NCBI GenBank assembly: GCA_019915135.1
Contig: JAHLMK010000004.1
Location: 186,001-250,000 of the forward strand
Length of the DNA: 64,000 nucleotides
Direction of reading: 5' to 3'
Source of the DNA: Strobilurus pachycystidiatus
Lineage: Eukaryota > Basidiomycota > Agaricomycetes > Agaricales > Physalacriaceae
Numbering within the stretch: position 1 is the stretch's first letter; each line of letters starts with the position of its first letter. The position numbers and the translations under genes were made by a program. Below, one piece after another: positions 10,883 through 24,747 of this stretch. The notes under the pieces are model-generated. The model had not been told where the DNA came from and ran no database searches. It saw nothing but the letters and a program-made list of their open reading frames with translations.

Positions 10883-13172
10883 ATGACCAGGACTACCAAC
10901 GAAATCTCACCTCACTCTGATATCGGATGGAAGGACCGCCCTACGATGCCTCGCAAGATGCTCCAGGCTTGTGTGGACGCGCTGGAATCGCAGCTACGTG
11001 GTATGTATGCTACTCGGAAGGGATCTGCTTTGACCCATATGTCATATCTTCCAGGTGTCCGGGAAGAACTCTCCCAGGCAAACGATAAGAACGCTGGTAT
11101 GTCTTTCCGTTCTCTCTCGGAGTTAGTGTTCTCAAAAATCCGCCTTGAAGGATTGGAAGAGAAGTTGGCGTCCATGTTCCGGACTCTCACGAAGAAAACC
11201 AAGAAAAGCAGTAAGGTTTCCATAAACTGCTGACTTTCCATCTTGTTGACCTGTGCAGAGCTAGAAGAGAGGCTCGAAGCTAAGAAACGAGAATTAGAAG
11301 GCAGGTCTCATACGCCACGTTCAACACCAGTGCCTCTAACGATATTCGACTAGTCCTCGAGGAGGAGCTCCGGATCAGTCAAGCCGGTAAGCTCAGATGC
11401 ACGCACACACTGCAACTCCTCTTGACTATCATGACAGCGTCGTCGAGCCTTGAAAGGAAAAACCGAGCCCTCGAAGACAAGAATCAATATCTGAACAAAC
11501 AGATCGAAAGAAATACAGCCACATTTAAGAGTCCGTGTACACTTTCCTGTCAGGAAACTCACACTGACCACTTGCTCTACTCGACAGAAATTCAAGAGCT
11601 CGAGAACGAGAACGCCGATTTGCATAACCTGCTAAGAGAATCAGCTTCAGGTACGCAAACTTCAAGTTCTTGAAATTGCCTACTGAATAAGGCTCAACCG
11701 TTCTGATCGTCAGCGCAACCGGTGTCATTATCCTACGATCAACCCCCGGAGCCTACGATCATACTCGACGAGGTCGAACAAACCTTTTCCCCGAATACTC
11801 AAGAAGTGGCGGTACAGTGCGACCAAAGTAAAGTTTTGGCCCAATTCGTTGTACGGCGCTAATCTGCATCCCTTCACAGAAGCTGACTTTGTACGACTGG
11901 AAGACGAGCTACACCGTTCACAGGAGAAGTGCCGCGGCTACGAAGGCACGTTTCTCGTACTGAGCGACACTCGTCGCGTCGTATACTAACTCATCATCCA
12001 GATGAGATCCGCGAATTCAAGAAGGCTGTCACTGAGATGTTCGAGATCAACACCTTACTGAAGAAAGATTTGGATCGTACGTTCTCCCGCAGCCCATATG
12101 GAGCCCGCAAAGCTTAACCGGCGCGCGTACCATCTAGACGTCAAAACTGCGTCGGCGCAACAAATGACAGAATTGGGACTACGACGTACTGGTGAGCAAC
12201 TATCAGTGCCCCATTGAAATCTGCGTCGAGTTAAAATGTGTGAAGATCTCGTCAAGGCAGAGGAGCAGCGCAGGGCATGTGAAGGTACACAATCACTGCA
12301 TGGAAAACGACAGAAATCTGACTGAAAGTCATATGTGCAGCACAAATTGCGAATCTCAATAAGGCCATAGCCAAACAACAGGATGCCAGGGTCACACTCG
12401 AGGCCGAACTAACTGGTATGTTGTCCGACTGACAAAGAGCTTGAACACTAATCGTCTCTACTTTGCCGCCGTAGTCGTCAAAGACGAACTGCTGCAGTGC
12501 TCCAGTGATGTAGAGCGATGGCGTTCAGGTGAGCCTTGCCACAGTCGCTCAGATGAACCATGGTCTAAGACATACGCTTTGCAGACCTTCGTGCCCACGA
12601 AAAGAAGATCTCTGATCTCGAGATGGCTGTCGTCGATCTCGGGGGCGCCAACACAGCGCTAACGTTGGAATCGAAGAGTATGTTTCTTTTCAACTCGTCG
12701 GATAAATCGCTCAAAAGTATCACCAGAAGCCCGTCGGGAAGGAGAGGAGCAAATGAGGGCTTTGAATGCTAAACTGCAACAAAGGGAGTCGAGAATCAGA
12801 GGTAAGACTCGAACTGTTCCCATCTATTTGCCCTTCTCATATGCATGAATATGATATGTAGGCTTACGAAACCTTGTCGAGTACGAACGGGACGAACGGC
12901 GCAGAAACACGGCGCTGGAGTATACACATGTCAGCTTTCAACGCGATCGTCTTCGTGACGTCCTAGGCTTGAACCAGGATACTAGTCATGATCCACAACT
13001 CCTAGAGTCCGTCAAACAGCACCTACGTGCTCTGGACAAGATGGCGAGCCGCTTACGCGACTTCCCACCGTCGTTCAAAGGCTTGGTCAATGTCATGACG
13101 GTCACGGTCAAGGAAGAGGGAGAGGGAGAGACTGTAGAGTTGGATTCTGTCATGGATGAATACACGAGTTGA
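10883..13172 (+). CDS. Coiled-coil protein built from about 17 small exons (paralogue of the 8676-10523 gene)
   Basis: Function unknown. ATG 10883 opens MTRTTNEISPHSD..., ending at a GTATGT donor near 11002. A ladder of exons, most of 30-110 nt, follows with introns of roughly 45-60 bp. They encode heptad-type segments such as LEGLEEKLASMFRTL, RKNRALEDKNQYLNKQIE, IQELENENADLHNLLRE and KKISDLEMAVVDLGG. The final exon (about 12863-13172) carries HLRALDKMASRLRDFPPSFK and a short acidic tail. It matches the neighbour's C-terminal pattern L-x-x-LDKMA-x-R ... FP-x-x-FK, so the two are diverged copies in inverted orientation. It is likely an elongated coiled-coil scaffold. Confidence 0.65.
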
Positions 13173-13385
13173 CTCGGAATAGACAAGGTGATGAAGCTGA
13201 GATATCATTGGATTTTGGCGAGCCGGTCAAAACTTAGTTTACACAGACGACTTGTACCAGGCTCGCGAAAGTCATTCATAAACTGGGCCGAACCACGGTG
13301 TATTACCTGGTCCCTCTCATGGTGGCAGTCTGGACCATCTGTCCATGCACAGAAAGATGGGGAAATATATGGGAAAGGACTACAT

Positions 13386-14771
<1,386 letters not shown>

Positions 14772-16013
14772 TTTCGACGAGAATTAAATTTTAGATGGTG
14801 GATCGTGAAGAAGATGATCGCGCGCAATTTGCCGGCCAAATTTGTGAGTGACCGAGTTCGAACCCCGACCATGCTTCCGCTTTCCAGTCATCTACATTCA
14901 AGTCCGCGGACAGCGAGTGACTTCTACCCGATGCGGGATTGGCTCGCCGATGACGAATCAAAAAAGGGCGACTCGGACAAGCACTGACGCTGTCAAAACG
15001 CGCTCGTTTCCGAGCCACCCGCTTGTGGTGCGCACAATGCCGACGCCTAGGCTGGCCAATCCGGATCTAGTACAAGTCAAGACAGGGCTTTCTCGTCAAT
15101 GAATAGATAGGCGAAATGCGATCTGCGCTCCCAAGTAATGTTCATGGCGCCACGCAAACTCTGTACCATCGCCGAGCTTACTACCAGCCTCTCCAACGCT
15201 GATAGCCCATCTTCTTAGCTTGGCAGCCTTGGCCAGATCTTGCTGAGCCCACATGCGCGCCACTGTATCACACTTGAATCTCGCGTTCAACCTACGCCAT
15301 TGATGCTACGCCATCTGATCTTGCGAAGCTGTCCGCCGTCAAGCAGTCTTTCGAATTCTCTGAACGTCACAGCAGCTGTTTCTCTTCAATTCTGGCAGGC
15401 ACCTAACACGACTTGGCGTCTGACCATGGCGTGCCAGTGGACATACACTCTCCCACATTTCATTAACGGAGTTCGTCGTGGGCGGGATCTGCCGGGTCAC
15501 CGGTCACTTGGTGCAGTCCAACTTAACATTCAACCTTTCACAGATCACTGACAGTGCTGTACTACTAATACTTAGTAGCATCCCAAGTCTTCTGTGATCC
15601 CTAGCCGTGGCAACAGGCAGTTACCGACGCGATTTCCACACGATAACAGATTTCCGAGGCTATGACACGTATTTGTAGCGTCTCAAGCCGAGATGTAATA
15701 GATGTGTAATGAGCAGTTGAGCAGTCTGGGCCCTCGTAAGACGCCGTATGGCCGCTGGATCTGGCCTGACAACCTAGTGAGATTCCGAAGATCTGAAAAT
15801 CTGCCTCGTGTTGCTAATTCTATCGCGCAATCATGAAGGGAGCCGCCACCACGACGCTGGACGCCACGTCAAGCGAGGAAGGTATTACCAGTTCTGACGA
15901 GTGAGTAATCAATCGAAGCCAACAGTCCGGCTCGTTCGGTACCTTACCCGCTTGGCCTTTAACAAGGACGACCGAAGCTTACAATCATGCTCGTGTCTCT
16001 TCCTGTCTCCACC
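14772..16013. other. Gene-free stretch
   Basis: Upstream of TRM61 (leftward) and of the PAS gene (rightward). Scattered short open frames lack domains or consistent splice signals. An ATG at 15833 opening a Thr/Ser/Glu-rich segment that ends at a GTGAGT donor could be an alternative 5' exon of the PAS gene. Confidence 0.4.
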
Positions 16014-17450
16014 ATGTCTGACGACGGTCCCTCTCACCTTTCCTTTAGTAAGTCTTTCCGTGACTATGTCGATAGAAGCTGATGTTGTCCTCTAGTCGGA
16101 ATTGTCGACTTCTCCCAGAAGGTATGGCAGACGCAGCAAGCATTAGCTTAATGCACAAAGCTCATGGCCTGCGACTAGGCCCGTTGGATCTACATGACTC
16201 ACAGCGTCGCACAGGTTTTAGGTGAGTTTGCTGTGCTCGCGTGACGGACTGTCTCATTGGCGTTGTAGGATACGAGCCCCATGAACTCTACGGCCACCCA
16301 TCCATCGACCTCGTCCATCCAGACGAGAGCCTTCGTGTTCAGAAGCTACACCAGTGATTCCATCTTCTGCAGAATGCCCTCCTCGTCCGCTCACGCTGAA
16401 CGCCAGTGATACGATACGAGCAGATAAAGCTGCGGCCCTTGTTTACCTTCGAATGAAACACAAAGATGACAACAAAGGTTACATTTTGTGTGGAGTGGTT
16501 AGTCCAGTCGCTCGTCTTCCCTTACACAACAGGCTAACTGTCGGCGTAGTCAAGGTTAGCCCGACTCGCTTCCGCTCTCCAAGTTGTACAAGTCTAAAGG
16601 ATCAATTTCGGTTTCGTCAGGACCATCGTGCACAACGTCGTAGTGGGCAGCGTCTCCTTCGCCAGTCCCGGCGCCAAGACTATGCACAACAATTCCACCG
16701 CTCAGGAAATCACCGTTTTATCTCCCTGTTGCGAAAACTTCCAGCTTCGGGTACGTTCGAGAACACGGGTTCTTTGGGTCTCCAATAACTCCTTGTATCT
16801 ATAGCGCTGGGGGGATCCTTCCCCTCTCCCGCCCAGCCCTCGCATGATAGTTGACGACGATGAAGACATCAACTACTCGCATCTGCCGTCACAGAGCTTC
16901 CGCACGGCGCTGATCCTCGACCGTTTCTCCTGCCGCTGCCCAATTCAATTCTGCTCAAATGACCTCCTCATCGACGCATCCGAAAGCATAGGCAGGAGCT
17001 TCTTCGACTATGTCTCCCCTTCGGACCACAAGAGCGTCGAAAGCTGGATAGATTGCGTCAAGAGCTGGGGCGTCAATGAGACGGGCGAGCCTAGCGACGG
17101 TGGCTTTGGGTTTGGTAAATTCGCGCTGCTAAAGGAGGCCAGGCAGTTCGAGTACGTTCCTTCCATTGATCACACTCTGTCTTCTTCTCATTGAATTGGG
17201 AATCGTATTCAGTACGTCTCCAGAGCCGCCTAGCGCGTTATTGGCACGTCCCCGCAATACGGGCCGCAATCCCCGCCCGAAGACGAATCGAAGGAATAGT
17301 GCGATCGCTAGGCCTGCTAGGACCAACGGTCCTCCGCCGCCGGTAATGGTGTTGTCAGCACGGATGCTGGCAAGCGATACAGTCACTGTTGATGCGATCT
17401 TTTCTGCGCATTCAGATGGACTGATGGTGATTCTTCGACGGGCTAGTTGA
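16014..17450 (+). CDS. Two-PAS-domain protein (white-collar-like sensor fragment without zinc finger)
   Basis: The chosen start is ATG 16014 in a CCACCATG context (MSDDGPSHLSF). At least seven introns follow. PAS 1 contains IGIVDFSQKARWIYMTHS, VLGYEPHELYGHPSIDLVHP and HHDTIRADKAAALVYLRMKH, then CGVSRTIVHNVVVGS. The V-S-R-T junction needs a 5-nt exon at 16550-16554. The second PAS-like domain spans LPSQSFRTALILDRF to GRSFFDYVSPSDHKSVESWI. The C-terminus is Pro/Arg/Asn-rich and ends DAIFSAHSDGLMVILRRAS. No LOV flavin-binding motif (NCRFLQ type) and no GATA finger were seen, so a light-sensing role is not supported. A signalling or interaction role is inferred. Confidence 0.7.
16550..16554 (+). 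other. 5-nt micro-exon in the PAS gene
   Basis: TCAAG lies between an acceptor ...GGCGTAG and a donor GTTAGC. Joined between the exon ending CGV (donor GTTAGT at 16498) and the exon beginning (G)ACC ATC GTG CAC, it restores CGVSRTIVHN in frame. Without it the two exons are out of phase. Confidence 0.6.
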
Positions 17451-18768
17451 ACTTGTTCGATCCTACTACAATCCATATTTCCCAGTGAGCCTACACGGCC
17501 CGCCTGTACTACGATGTCTTGATGGACTTTTATCTCTCTACATTTCTTTTCTCGGTCGTCATCTGGCTTAAGATTCCCTAATCAGTACGCGAGTTTAATC
17601 ATATATATAGCATGTAGGCGTCGATTCGTCTGATCACCAACAGCCCTGTATACAGTCTGCCGTTTCTCAACATTTTGTGTAAGCATACCGCTTCTGGAGC
17701 TCTACAGTACAAACCTGTTCGATGACGGTGGTGGTACTGGCGCCGTGTTTATACGTGAGCTTAAACACACTTTGAACTCAAATTGCGCGAGATAAGCTCG
17801 ATTCGTAGTGAATATGAATCATATCTTTCAGCCGTCATTTTTGGTGATGCACTCAGTATCGTATATTGATGTCACGCTGCCCATGCTTCCTCACAACAGT
17901 CATCTTGACTCTTCTGACCTTCAAATTCTTTGACCTCTGTCCATACCAAGACGTGTCTCTTGCCTTTTCTGAGGTCTCATTGTGTTCAAGATTGGTGCCA
18001 GCCATCGGAGCTTGTAGTGTGGCGTAGGGTGCTGAAGAATATTTCAGATCTAGAAACTGTGACCTTTGTGAGTATTGGATCCTGTTTGCCAGTGTGTATT
18101 TTCTTCTTCTCCACTACATATCAACTTTCTGCCCCCTTTGAGAGACGCGCTTGGATCCCTGTGTGATCAACTCGGCATCGAGAGCAAGAACAACAGAAGT
18201 CTAATTGCAGCGCGTCGCCGTGAGACGGTCTTTGTAGACCCAAAAGAAAGGCGAGAGATGTAACAGAATGTGACCCACACCGACGAACCACATGAGTATG
18301 TTCATAATTCTTTGGGAGGCTGCAAGCCAATTATATGCCCGATCTCCCTCAACGGAGCCCCGTAACGCTGAATTTGTGGTATGGACTTCCTGTGGTGGGT
18401 TGAGAGATTTACAACAGCAGCTGGTCACGGCCGCGATCCACGGTACGGGCACAAGGTCTACAGTCGAGATTAAAGCGCAGTGGGCCACATGAGAAGGGAA
18501 GCCTTTACTTATAAACGTAAGCAGCCCAGTACCTGGGAGGGAACTGATTTGCTCAGAGATAGCGCGTTTCTTTCTCTGTTTTCTACGGCGGTTGTTGTCG
18601 AATCACATACGGTGAATCGATGAAGGCTGATGAAGGGAAAGCAGATTGGAATTTCCACCGCGCAGATCGCCACGCGGTCCATGTCTTATGTCATAAAGCC
18701 GGTCGAGCTCGGTGATCAGAAATTTCAAAAGTTTATTGCTTGCTTTCTGCCATCATCATCGGGGTAAA
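17451..18768. other. Gene-free stretch
   Basis: No coding domain, repeat or RNA gene recognised over about 1.3 kb. The right end is the 5' flank of the AMP deaminase gene. Confidence 0.4.
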
Positions 18769-21700
18769 ATGTCGAACACCCAGCATTCATCTGAGGGCTC
18801 TACACCTGTACCGACTGGGCGTGGTACGCCACCTCTGTCTATCCCTGAATCTCGGGACGGTTACTTCGGCTACCCGGAAGAACGACACCAACTTCATGTA
18901 ATTCACGGGCCGGCATCTCACACAAAAAATTGAACAATCGCTGCAGATTGACCAAAAATACTGGGCGAATCGACGCGGGTCTGATGCCCACTCAGATGGC
19001 GCTGCGTCGTTTGTGAGCGGCACCATTCTCCACGCTGCGTTGGGCGGGACTGCTGCTGGCGGGAGTGCGCTCATCGACGAGGAAGAGGAAATTCTGGAAA
19101 AGGCCATTGCCGAGGGCCACCAACCTGGTACGCGTGATTGTGTCCACCAGCTAGTATGTAGCTCACAGGCTATAGAGGCCCCAATTAACCAGGAGCTTAA
19201 CCATCTTTTCCAATCTCTCCAGCGATGTCTAGAGCTGCGCGACAAATACACCATGAGATCTTGTCAAAGACTTGGGGACAATCCGAAAGACTTTGATCGC
19301 GACTTCAAGGGCTTTGCCAGCGAGTGCGCCGACGTGAACGGCGTGCGCCCGGATGTGGCCATCCCAGACGATTCTCCACAAGTCCCCTTCGACCCATGGA
19401 CCGTCTACCCCGCTCCACCACCACCGCATTGGCACTGGAAGGACGACGAAGTTGTCAGTGCCGACACTCCGCACCCCAGTACAAGGGAGTTCAGGTTCGA
19501 GGAGTGCGTTATTCCTGGGGAGCATCCATGGTCGTTTGAGATTGACGACAAAGGCGTCTATCAAGTCTATGATCCAACAAAAGGTATCTCATCATCTGGC
19601 TCTCTGGCCATTTTACTGATCGGCTCTGCAGGCGACGAGAAAACCCCGCTCTACGACATTCCTACTATCAGGGAATACTTTGTCGACCTAGACTATATCC
19701 TTGGCGTCATCTCGGATGGTCCCACGAAGAGCTTCGCCTTCAGGCGGCTTAGATATCTAGCCAGCAAGTTCGACATGTACACTTTGCTCAACGAATACCA
19801 AGAACTAGCGGACATGAAGCGCGTACCTCACAGGTGTGTTTGAATTCACCGCTCCCTATGTATATTCACCTCACCACCTTCAGAGACTTCTACAACCTTC
19901 GTAAGGTCGACACCCACGTACATCATTCTAGCAGCATGAACCAAAAGCATCTACTGCGATTCATCAAGTCCAAAATGAAGCGCAGTCCCGACGATACGGT
20001 CATCTTTCGCGATGGAGCCGAGCTTACGCTCAAGGAGGTCTTTGATTCGCTGAATCTCACCGCCTACGATTTGTCCATCGATACTCTCGACATGCACGCA
20101 CACAACGACTCTTTCCACCGCTTCGACAAGTTCAATTTGAAGTACAATCCCATCGGCGAATCACGACTCCGCGAGATCTTCCTCAAGACGGACAACTTCA
20201 TCAAAGGGCGATACTTGGCTGAGCTCACCAAAGGTACGGGCCACCGCGCCATATCCAGCCTCTCGCTCATTTACGTTCACAGAGGTCATGACCGATTTAG
20301 AACAGAGCAAGTACCAGGTACAATTGCAGTCTAACTTTCGTTCCTCAATTATGCTCAGTCTTGCCGGTAGAATTGTGAATGGCGGCTAAGCATTTACGGC
20401 CGATCTGCCGACGAATGGGACAAGCTCGCTCGATGGATTGTCAACCATAAGCTTTTTTCGCACAACGTTCGATGGCTCATCCAGATTCCTCGCCTCTATG
20501 ACGTTTACAAGGCGAACGGATCCATCTCAAAATTTGAGGACATTGTCATCAGTAAGCGCCCAGTGCACTGTTCTGACGATCAGAGCAACTGAACACATGC
20601 GCACCGCAGACGTGTTTAGACCGCTATTTGAAGTAACGAAGGACCCCAGGACGCATCCCGAGTTGCACGTGTTCCTCCAGCGTGTTATTGGGTTTGACAC
20701 GGTGGACGATGAGAGTAAGGCTGAACGCCGGATCTACAAGAAGTTCCCTTATCCACGAGTCTGGGATACCAACCAATCTCCGCCATACTCGTATTGGTGC
20801 GCCACGACTTTCTTTGCAGATGTTCTGCTTGTGAGCGTAGCATGCTCATGGAGACATTGTCAGGGTCTACTACATGTTCTCGAATATGGCCAGTTTGAAC
20901 AACTGGCGACGTACACGCGGGTTCAGTCAGTCCCTCAACCCGTCATACCCGCACTTTACTCAATCGTAGCCCTCTTAGATACCTTCGTGTTCCGTCCCCA
21001 CTCCGGCGAAGCAGGTGATACCGACCACCTCACATCTGCGTTCCTTACCTCGCATTCAATTTCGCATGGTATTCTCCTTCGGAAGGTCCCTGCATTGCAG
21101 TATCTCTTCTATCTGCGCCAAATTGGCATTGCCATGAGCCCGCTGAGCAACAACGCATTGTTCTTGACGTACGAGAGGAACCCGCTACCGGACTTTTTCA
21201 AGACGGGGCTCAATGTCAGCTTGAGTACGGATGATCCTCTCCAGTTTCACTTTACGAAGGTGGGTCTCATCTCACTGTGCATTCGCACGTCGGGCAGTAG
21301 TGACTGACGAGATGGCTAGGAACCGTTGTTGGAAGAGTATAGTGTTGCTGCTCATGTGTGTATCCCTCGACACTACCTACCTGACATGGCTCAAATCGCC
21401 CTAGATATACAAACTCCCTCAAAGCTCTCTTGCCGAGCTCGCTCGGAACTCTGTCATCCAAAGTGGCTTCGAAATGGAACTCAAACGGCATTGGATCGGG
21501 CATAAATGGTACCTGCCTGGCGTCGCAGGAAACGATATTTCCAGAGTAAGACCTTGTCCTCCTCTGCATCTTCTTATTTTCTGATGATGTGAACCATTCA
21601 GACGAACGTTCCAAACACCCGACTGGCGTACCGTCATCAGACGCTCTTGGAGGAACTGGAGATGATTGGCGCGAGGCACCATGGGCATACGCACCCGTTC

Positions 21701-21769
21701 ATGCCTCAGACGGCCGGTATCATGCCGACCGCAGACAACGTCGCTGCGAAGGCGATGCAGAGGCGTTGA
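18769..21769 (+). CDS. AMP deaminase
   Basis: Starts at ATG 18769 ([19 protein letters not shown]) and ends at TGA 21767-21769 after about nine introns. The N-terminal regulatory part runs to [19 protein letters not shown]. The catalytic part begins at [19 protein letters not shown], with the HxH zinc ligands, followed by [20 protein letters not shown]. The exon ending in PYSYW joins after a 67-bp intron to [19 protein letters not shown] and [18 protein letters not shown]. The active-site signature [25 protein letters not shown] is split by one intron. The enzyme converts AMP to IMP and ammonia in the purine nucleotide cycle (cytosol). All catalytic blocks are present and in frame. Confidence 0.92.
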
Positions 21770-22164
21770 AGCACCAGATGCGATCTACATTAGAGGGCCA
21801 AAATCTTTACACATCTGTTGGATTGACTGTTGGCAGTTGGCTCACAGACGCCGAGTTCGGTTCATATCTTCTCATTGCGTCTGGCCCAGTGCATGTCCTG
21901 TACGGAAAGTCTCTCAGATTGGGTACTACACAGTCGTTGTACTTGGTCATGATTATGCAGTCGGACCGTGTCGTCGTCGTTGGGGGTCTTTGCCACAGCC
22001 ACACTGGGTGAGGCGAAGTGCTGATTGATTCTAGAATCGTGTAGGCTCAGAGAAAATGGTCTACATGATAACGCGGTGGACGATATCCCAATTTCGAAGT
22101 TCGAACACCTAGACAACGTTGACGATGTTCAGGAACCAAATCTATGAAACCTGAAAGTGCCCAA

Positions 22165-23998
22165 TCACTGTGAATTCCTTCCTTTCAGACGACTTTCCTC
22201 CTTTTGCTTCATCAAGTACATTGCAAGTAGCAGTGCGGCGGACGTCAGTTCAAGAACCTGCCAGCGACCATCAAGAAACAGGTGCATAGAATTGAGGGAA
22301 TCTTACTCCAGTGAAGATACTTCCGGCCCACCACTTGTGGCGGTCTCCGACAATCGCAGCGGCGATGGGCGTTCCTACAAGGGAAGCGAGGCCAACGGGG
22401 ACAGAGGCCATGGCAAGTCGTAATCTGGAGATCAAATTGTCAGACGGCCTCTCCAGTGTTGTCGCGTCGCGACGATGCATCAAAGACGTACCCAGACCTT
22501 GTCATATCCGGATCGAGGGATAGAACCGCCGGGAAAAACAAGGAGACAGCTGAAAACATAGTTGCGTGAGAGACGGTGAGACGATGTCTGTGACATACCG
22601 GTCCCAGAGAAGACCCCGTATCTGTGAGGAAGTTAACTTTCGAATGCCACGCTGAGTTTGGCAGACGTATACGAACAGAATGCAGAATATGGTTATCGAC
22701 GCCGAAGTGGTGCAGGCCATCATCGCAAGTGCCACGACGCCTAATTACGCGACGGTCAATAAGAAGCCCAGGTACAGAGAAGAGAACATAAACCTGCGGC
22801 TGCCACGGAAGGAATATACACAGGGAATACACCGTAACGATCGGCCAAGCCATTGGGGATGGTCCTTCCCAGCGTACTGCACAGGTTGATGATGCCAACA
22901 AGGTATTTCGTGAGATTTCGAGAGATCTTGGTATGCTCTTGGGCGAAGAGCTCGACCGAGAACATGGGATTGTATAGAGCGAGGGAGATCACAAGACCAT
23001 ATGTAATCATGAGAATGTAGATAGGCGATTTGAGGCTGGTTTTGAACGGTGTTGTGGTGGAACCTGACCCACTGGAAGCCGATGATGATGTTTTCTGGGG
23101 ATAGTTCGTGCGCATAAGGAGATTGGCCATGGAGAGGCACCCTAGACAGATGAAGGCGCATATGCGTATGCCCAAAGCAAAGCCGATGGACCCATCCAGG
23201 AACTGACCAAGAATGGTCGAGAAGAAGAATCCCCCGATGGCACTTCCCGTTGTGATGATTCCCTGCGACTAGACGTCAACGTAACTCGGAGACGAATTCA
23301 ATGACTCACCATGGCCAGTCCTCGTCTCTTTTTGAAATGATGCGCGACAACGGAAGACGTTGGAGTGTACACAACCCCGGTTCCGACTCCCATACCCAGC
23401 CCTTGCGATAGGAAGATCTGGTAGTACTGTCCAGGCTTGGCAAGTGATAACATGAACATGCTAATGAAACATTGACGGAGCTGCTGATAGCGGCTGAATG
23501 AGCTCCCACCTGAAGACAAAGAGCGTACAGCCGCCTAGCGAGATGGCACGAAAGTGACCGGCATCAAACCTGTGAAGAGTTAGCGCGTAGCTTGATATAC
23601 CGACGGGTTGACGATTGACACACCAGCCAGCTACGGAGAGTCCTAGAAGATACATGAAGCAGAACTGTATAGAGCCTGTTAAGAATATGAGTCAACGAGT
23701 TGTAGCCAGAGATGTCGACCCGGCACCTATCCAGTTGATTTGGGACGGAGTGAAATCGATGAGGTATTCCTTGACATAGAACGCCTCCGTGACTCCAAAA
23801 GATAACGGGAATCCAATTATACAGAATTGAACAAGCCATGACCCAACAACTAGACGAAATGTAACGTGAGAAGATGGCCAGACAGCTGAAAGCTCGATGA
23901 AACGACGAACCAGTTCCCCAGGCCCTATAACCCGAGTCGAGCTTCAGTTCACTTTCATGAGCTGCGTCGCTTTGCGAGTCACTTTTTGATTCATGCAT
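22165..23998 (-). CDS. MFS transporter, monocarboxylate (MCT/Mch) type
   Basis: Starts at ATG 23998 (MHESKSDSQSD...) with a short acidic cytosolic leader ending DSGYRAW, the usual lead-in to TM1. Many short introns separate hydrophobic exons. They include SQGLGMGVGTGVVYTPTSSV (TM4/5), FKKRRGLAM then GIITTGSAIGGFFFS, GIRICAFICLGCLSMANLL, a central Ser/Thr-rich loop, YILMITYGLVISLALYNP, GIINLCSTLGRTIPNGLADR, SVPVGLASLVGTPIAAAIVG and WWAGSIFTG. The tail is SRLKGRNSQ. This is the layout of fungal monocarboxylate-porter homologues, about 12 membrane helices. It sits at the left end of the P450/thioesterase/ligase region and may export or import a related acid. Substrate unknown. Confidence 0.8.
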
Positions 23999-24164
23999 CT
24001 TGGACGGCGATGGTCCGAGTCCACGAGCAGGCGGCAACACGCTGTATCCACTCGACTTGACAGCGCGTCTTATAAGAAAATGTGAACGGCACGCACGTGA
24101 AGTAGCTACAGTCAGGCGGAAGGTATGGAAGTGTGGAGGACGCTTCTTTCTTGGATCAAAAATA

Positions 24165-24556
24165 GAGGCTGTATATGCCCCAATACACTCCAGATACGGT
24201 CTGACCCATCGAGTGGCGTGGAACATCTCGGAGCTTCCTACGAAGAGATCTTCCACTCGGGGTTCTCGGGATGGTTTGGCATATCTCGCTCGACCTGATG
24301 AAGCTTGAAAGGAGGTTTGATCTCGGCGACGTGCTGGAGTCGACGTAAGGATAGAGAAGGAAAAATGCGGGGATAGATCATCATGGTCCTTCAGGCTTCT
24401 GCCGTGACCCGTGAGAACGACAAATGCCAGGGGCACCTCGCCGCTATACGAGTGACGACCACACATACATCAGCATATGTGTGATCCAGTACGCAGCCTT
24501 CGAGCTCGGCGGGCACTATTTGCATTTCCTTGACTTCCCAAGCGGGGTTAGACGTC
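24165..24556 (-). pseudogene. Truncated, decayed duplicate of the 4CL-like ligase 3' end
   Basis: DNA closely matches the C-terminal part and 3' flank of the intact ligase at about 29090-29563. Examples are CAGCCTTCGAGCTCGGCGGG, GAGAACGACAAATGCCAG and TTCTCGGGATGGTTTGGCAT. The copy encodes shreds such as SGEVPLAFVVLTG but lacks about 50 bp present in the intact gene, carries frameshifts, and stops abruptly at its 5' side. No promoter or adenylation core is present. Confidence 0.75.
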
Positions 24557-24747
24557 TGGTCCGTGACTGATCTCTAGCCTATGTGCGGGAATTGCCTTCA
24601 TTCCAGCAGATGACGTGGCCTTTGTCTCGGGGAGCGACTCCGGTCGCATTCTCACAATCAATACTTACTACTGGGCGTGAACGTGATGATCTTGGCGCTT
24701 TTTGTTTTAAGTCGACACGTCCATTCGTCACGTCTCCATGCCTCAGC

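Noticed and set aside
14830..14870. GTTCGAACCCC resembling a tRNA T-loop
   Set aside because: The flanking T-stem pairs poorly and no D-arm, anticodon arm or acceptor stem could be folded around it.
16014..17450. Calling the PAS gene a white-collar photoreceptor
   Set aside because: Neither the LOV cysteine motif nor a GATA zinc finger is visible, so only a PAS-domain protein is supported.
22440..22901. Minus-strand 150-codon frame within the MFS gene
   Set aside because: It is a read-through of introns; the transporter's conserved helices lie in other frames joined by splicing.
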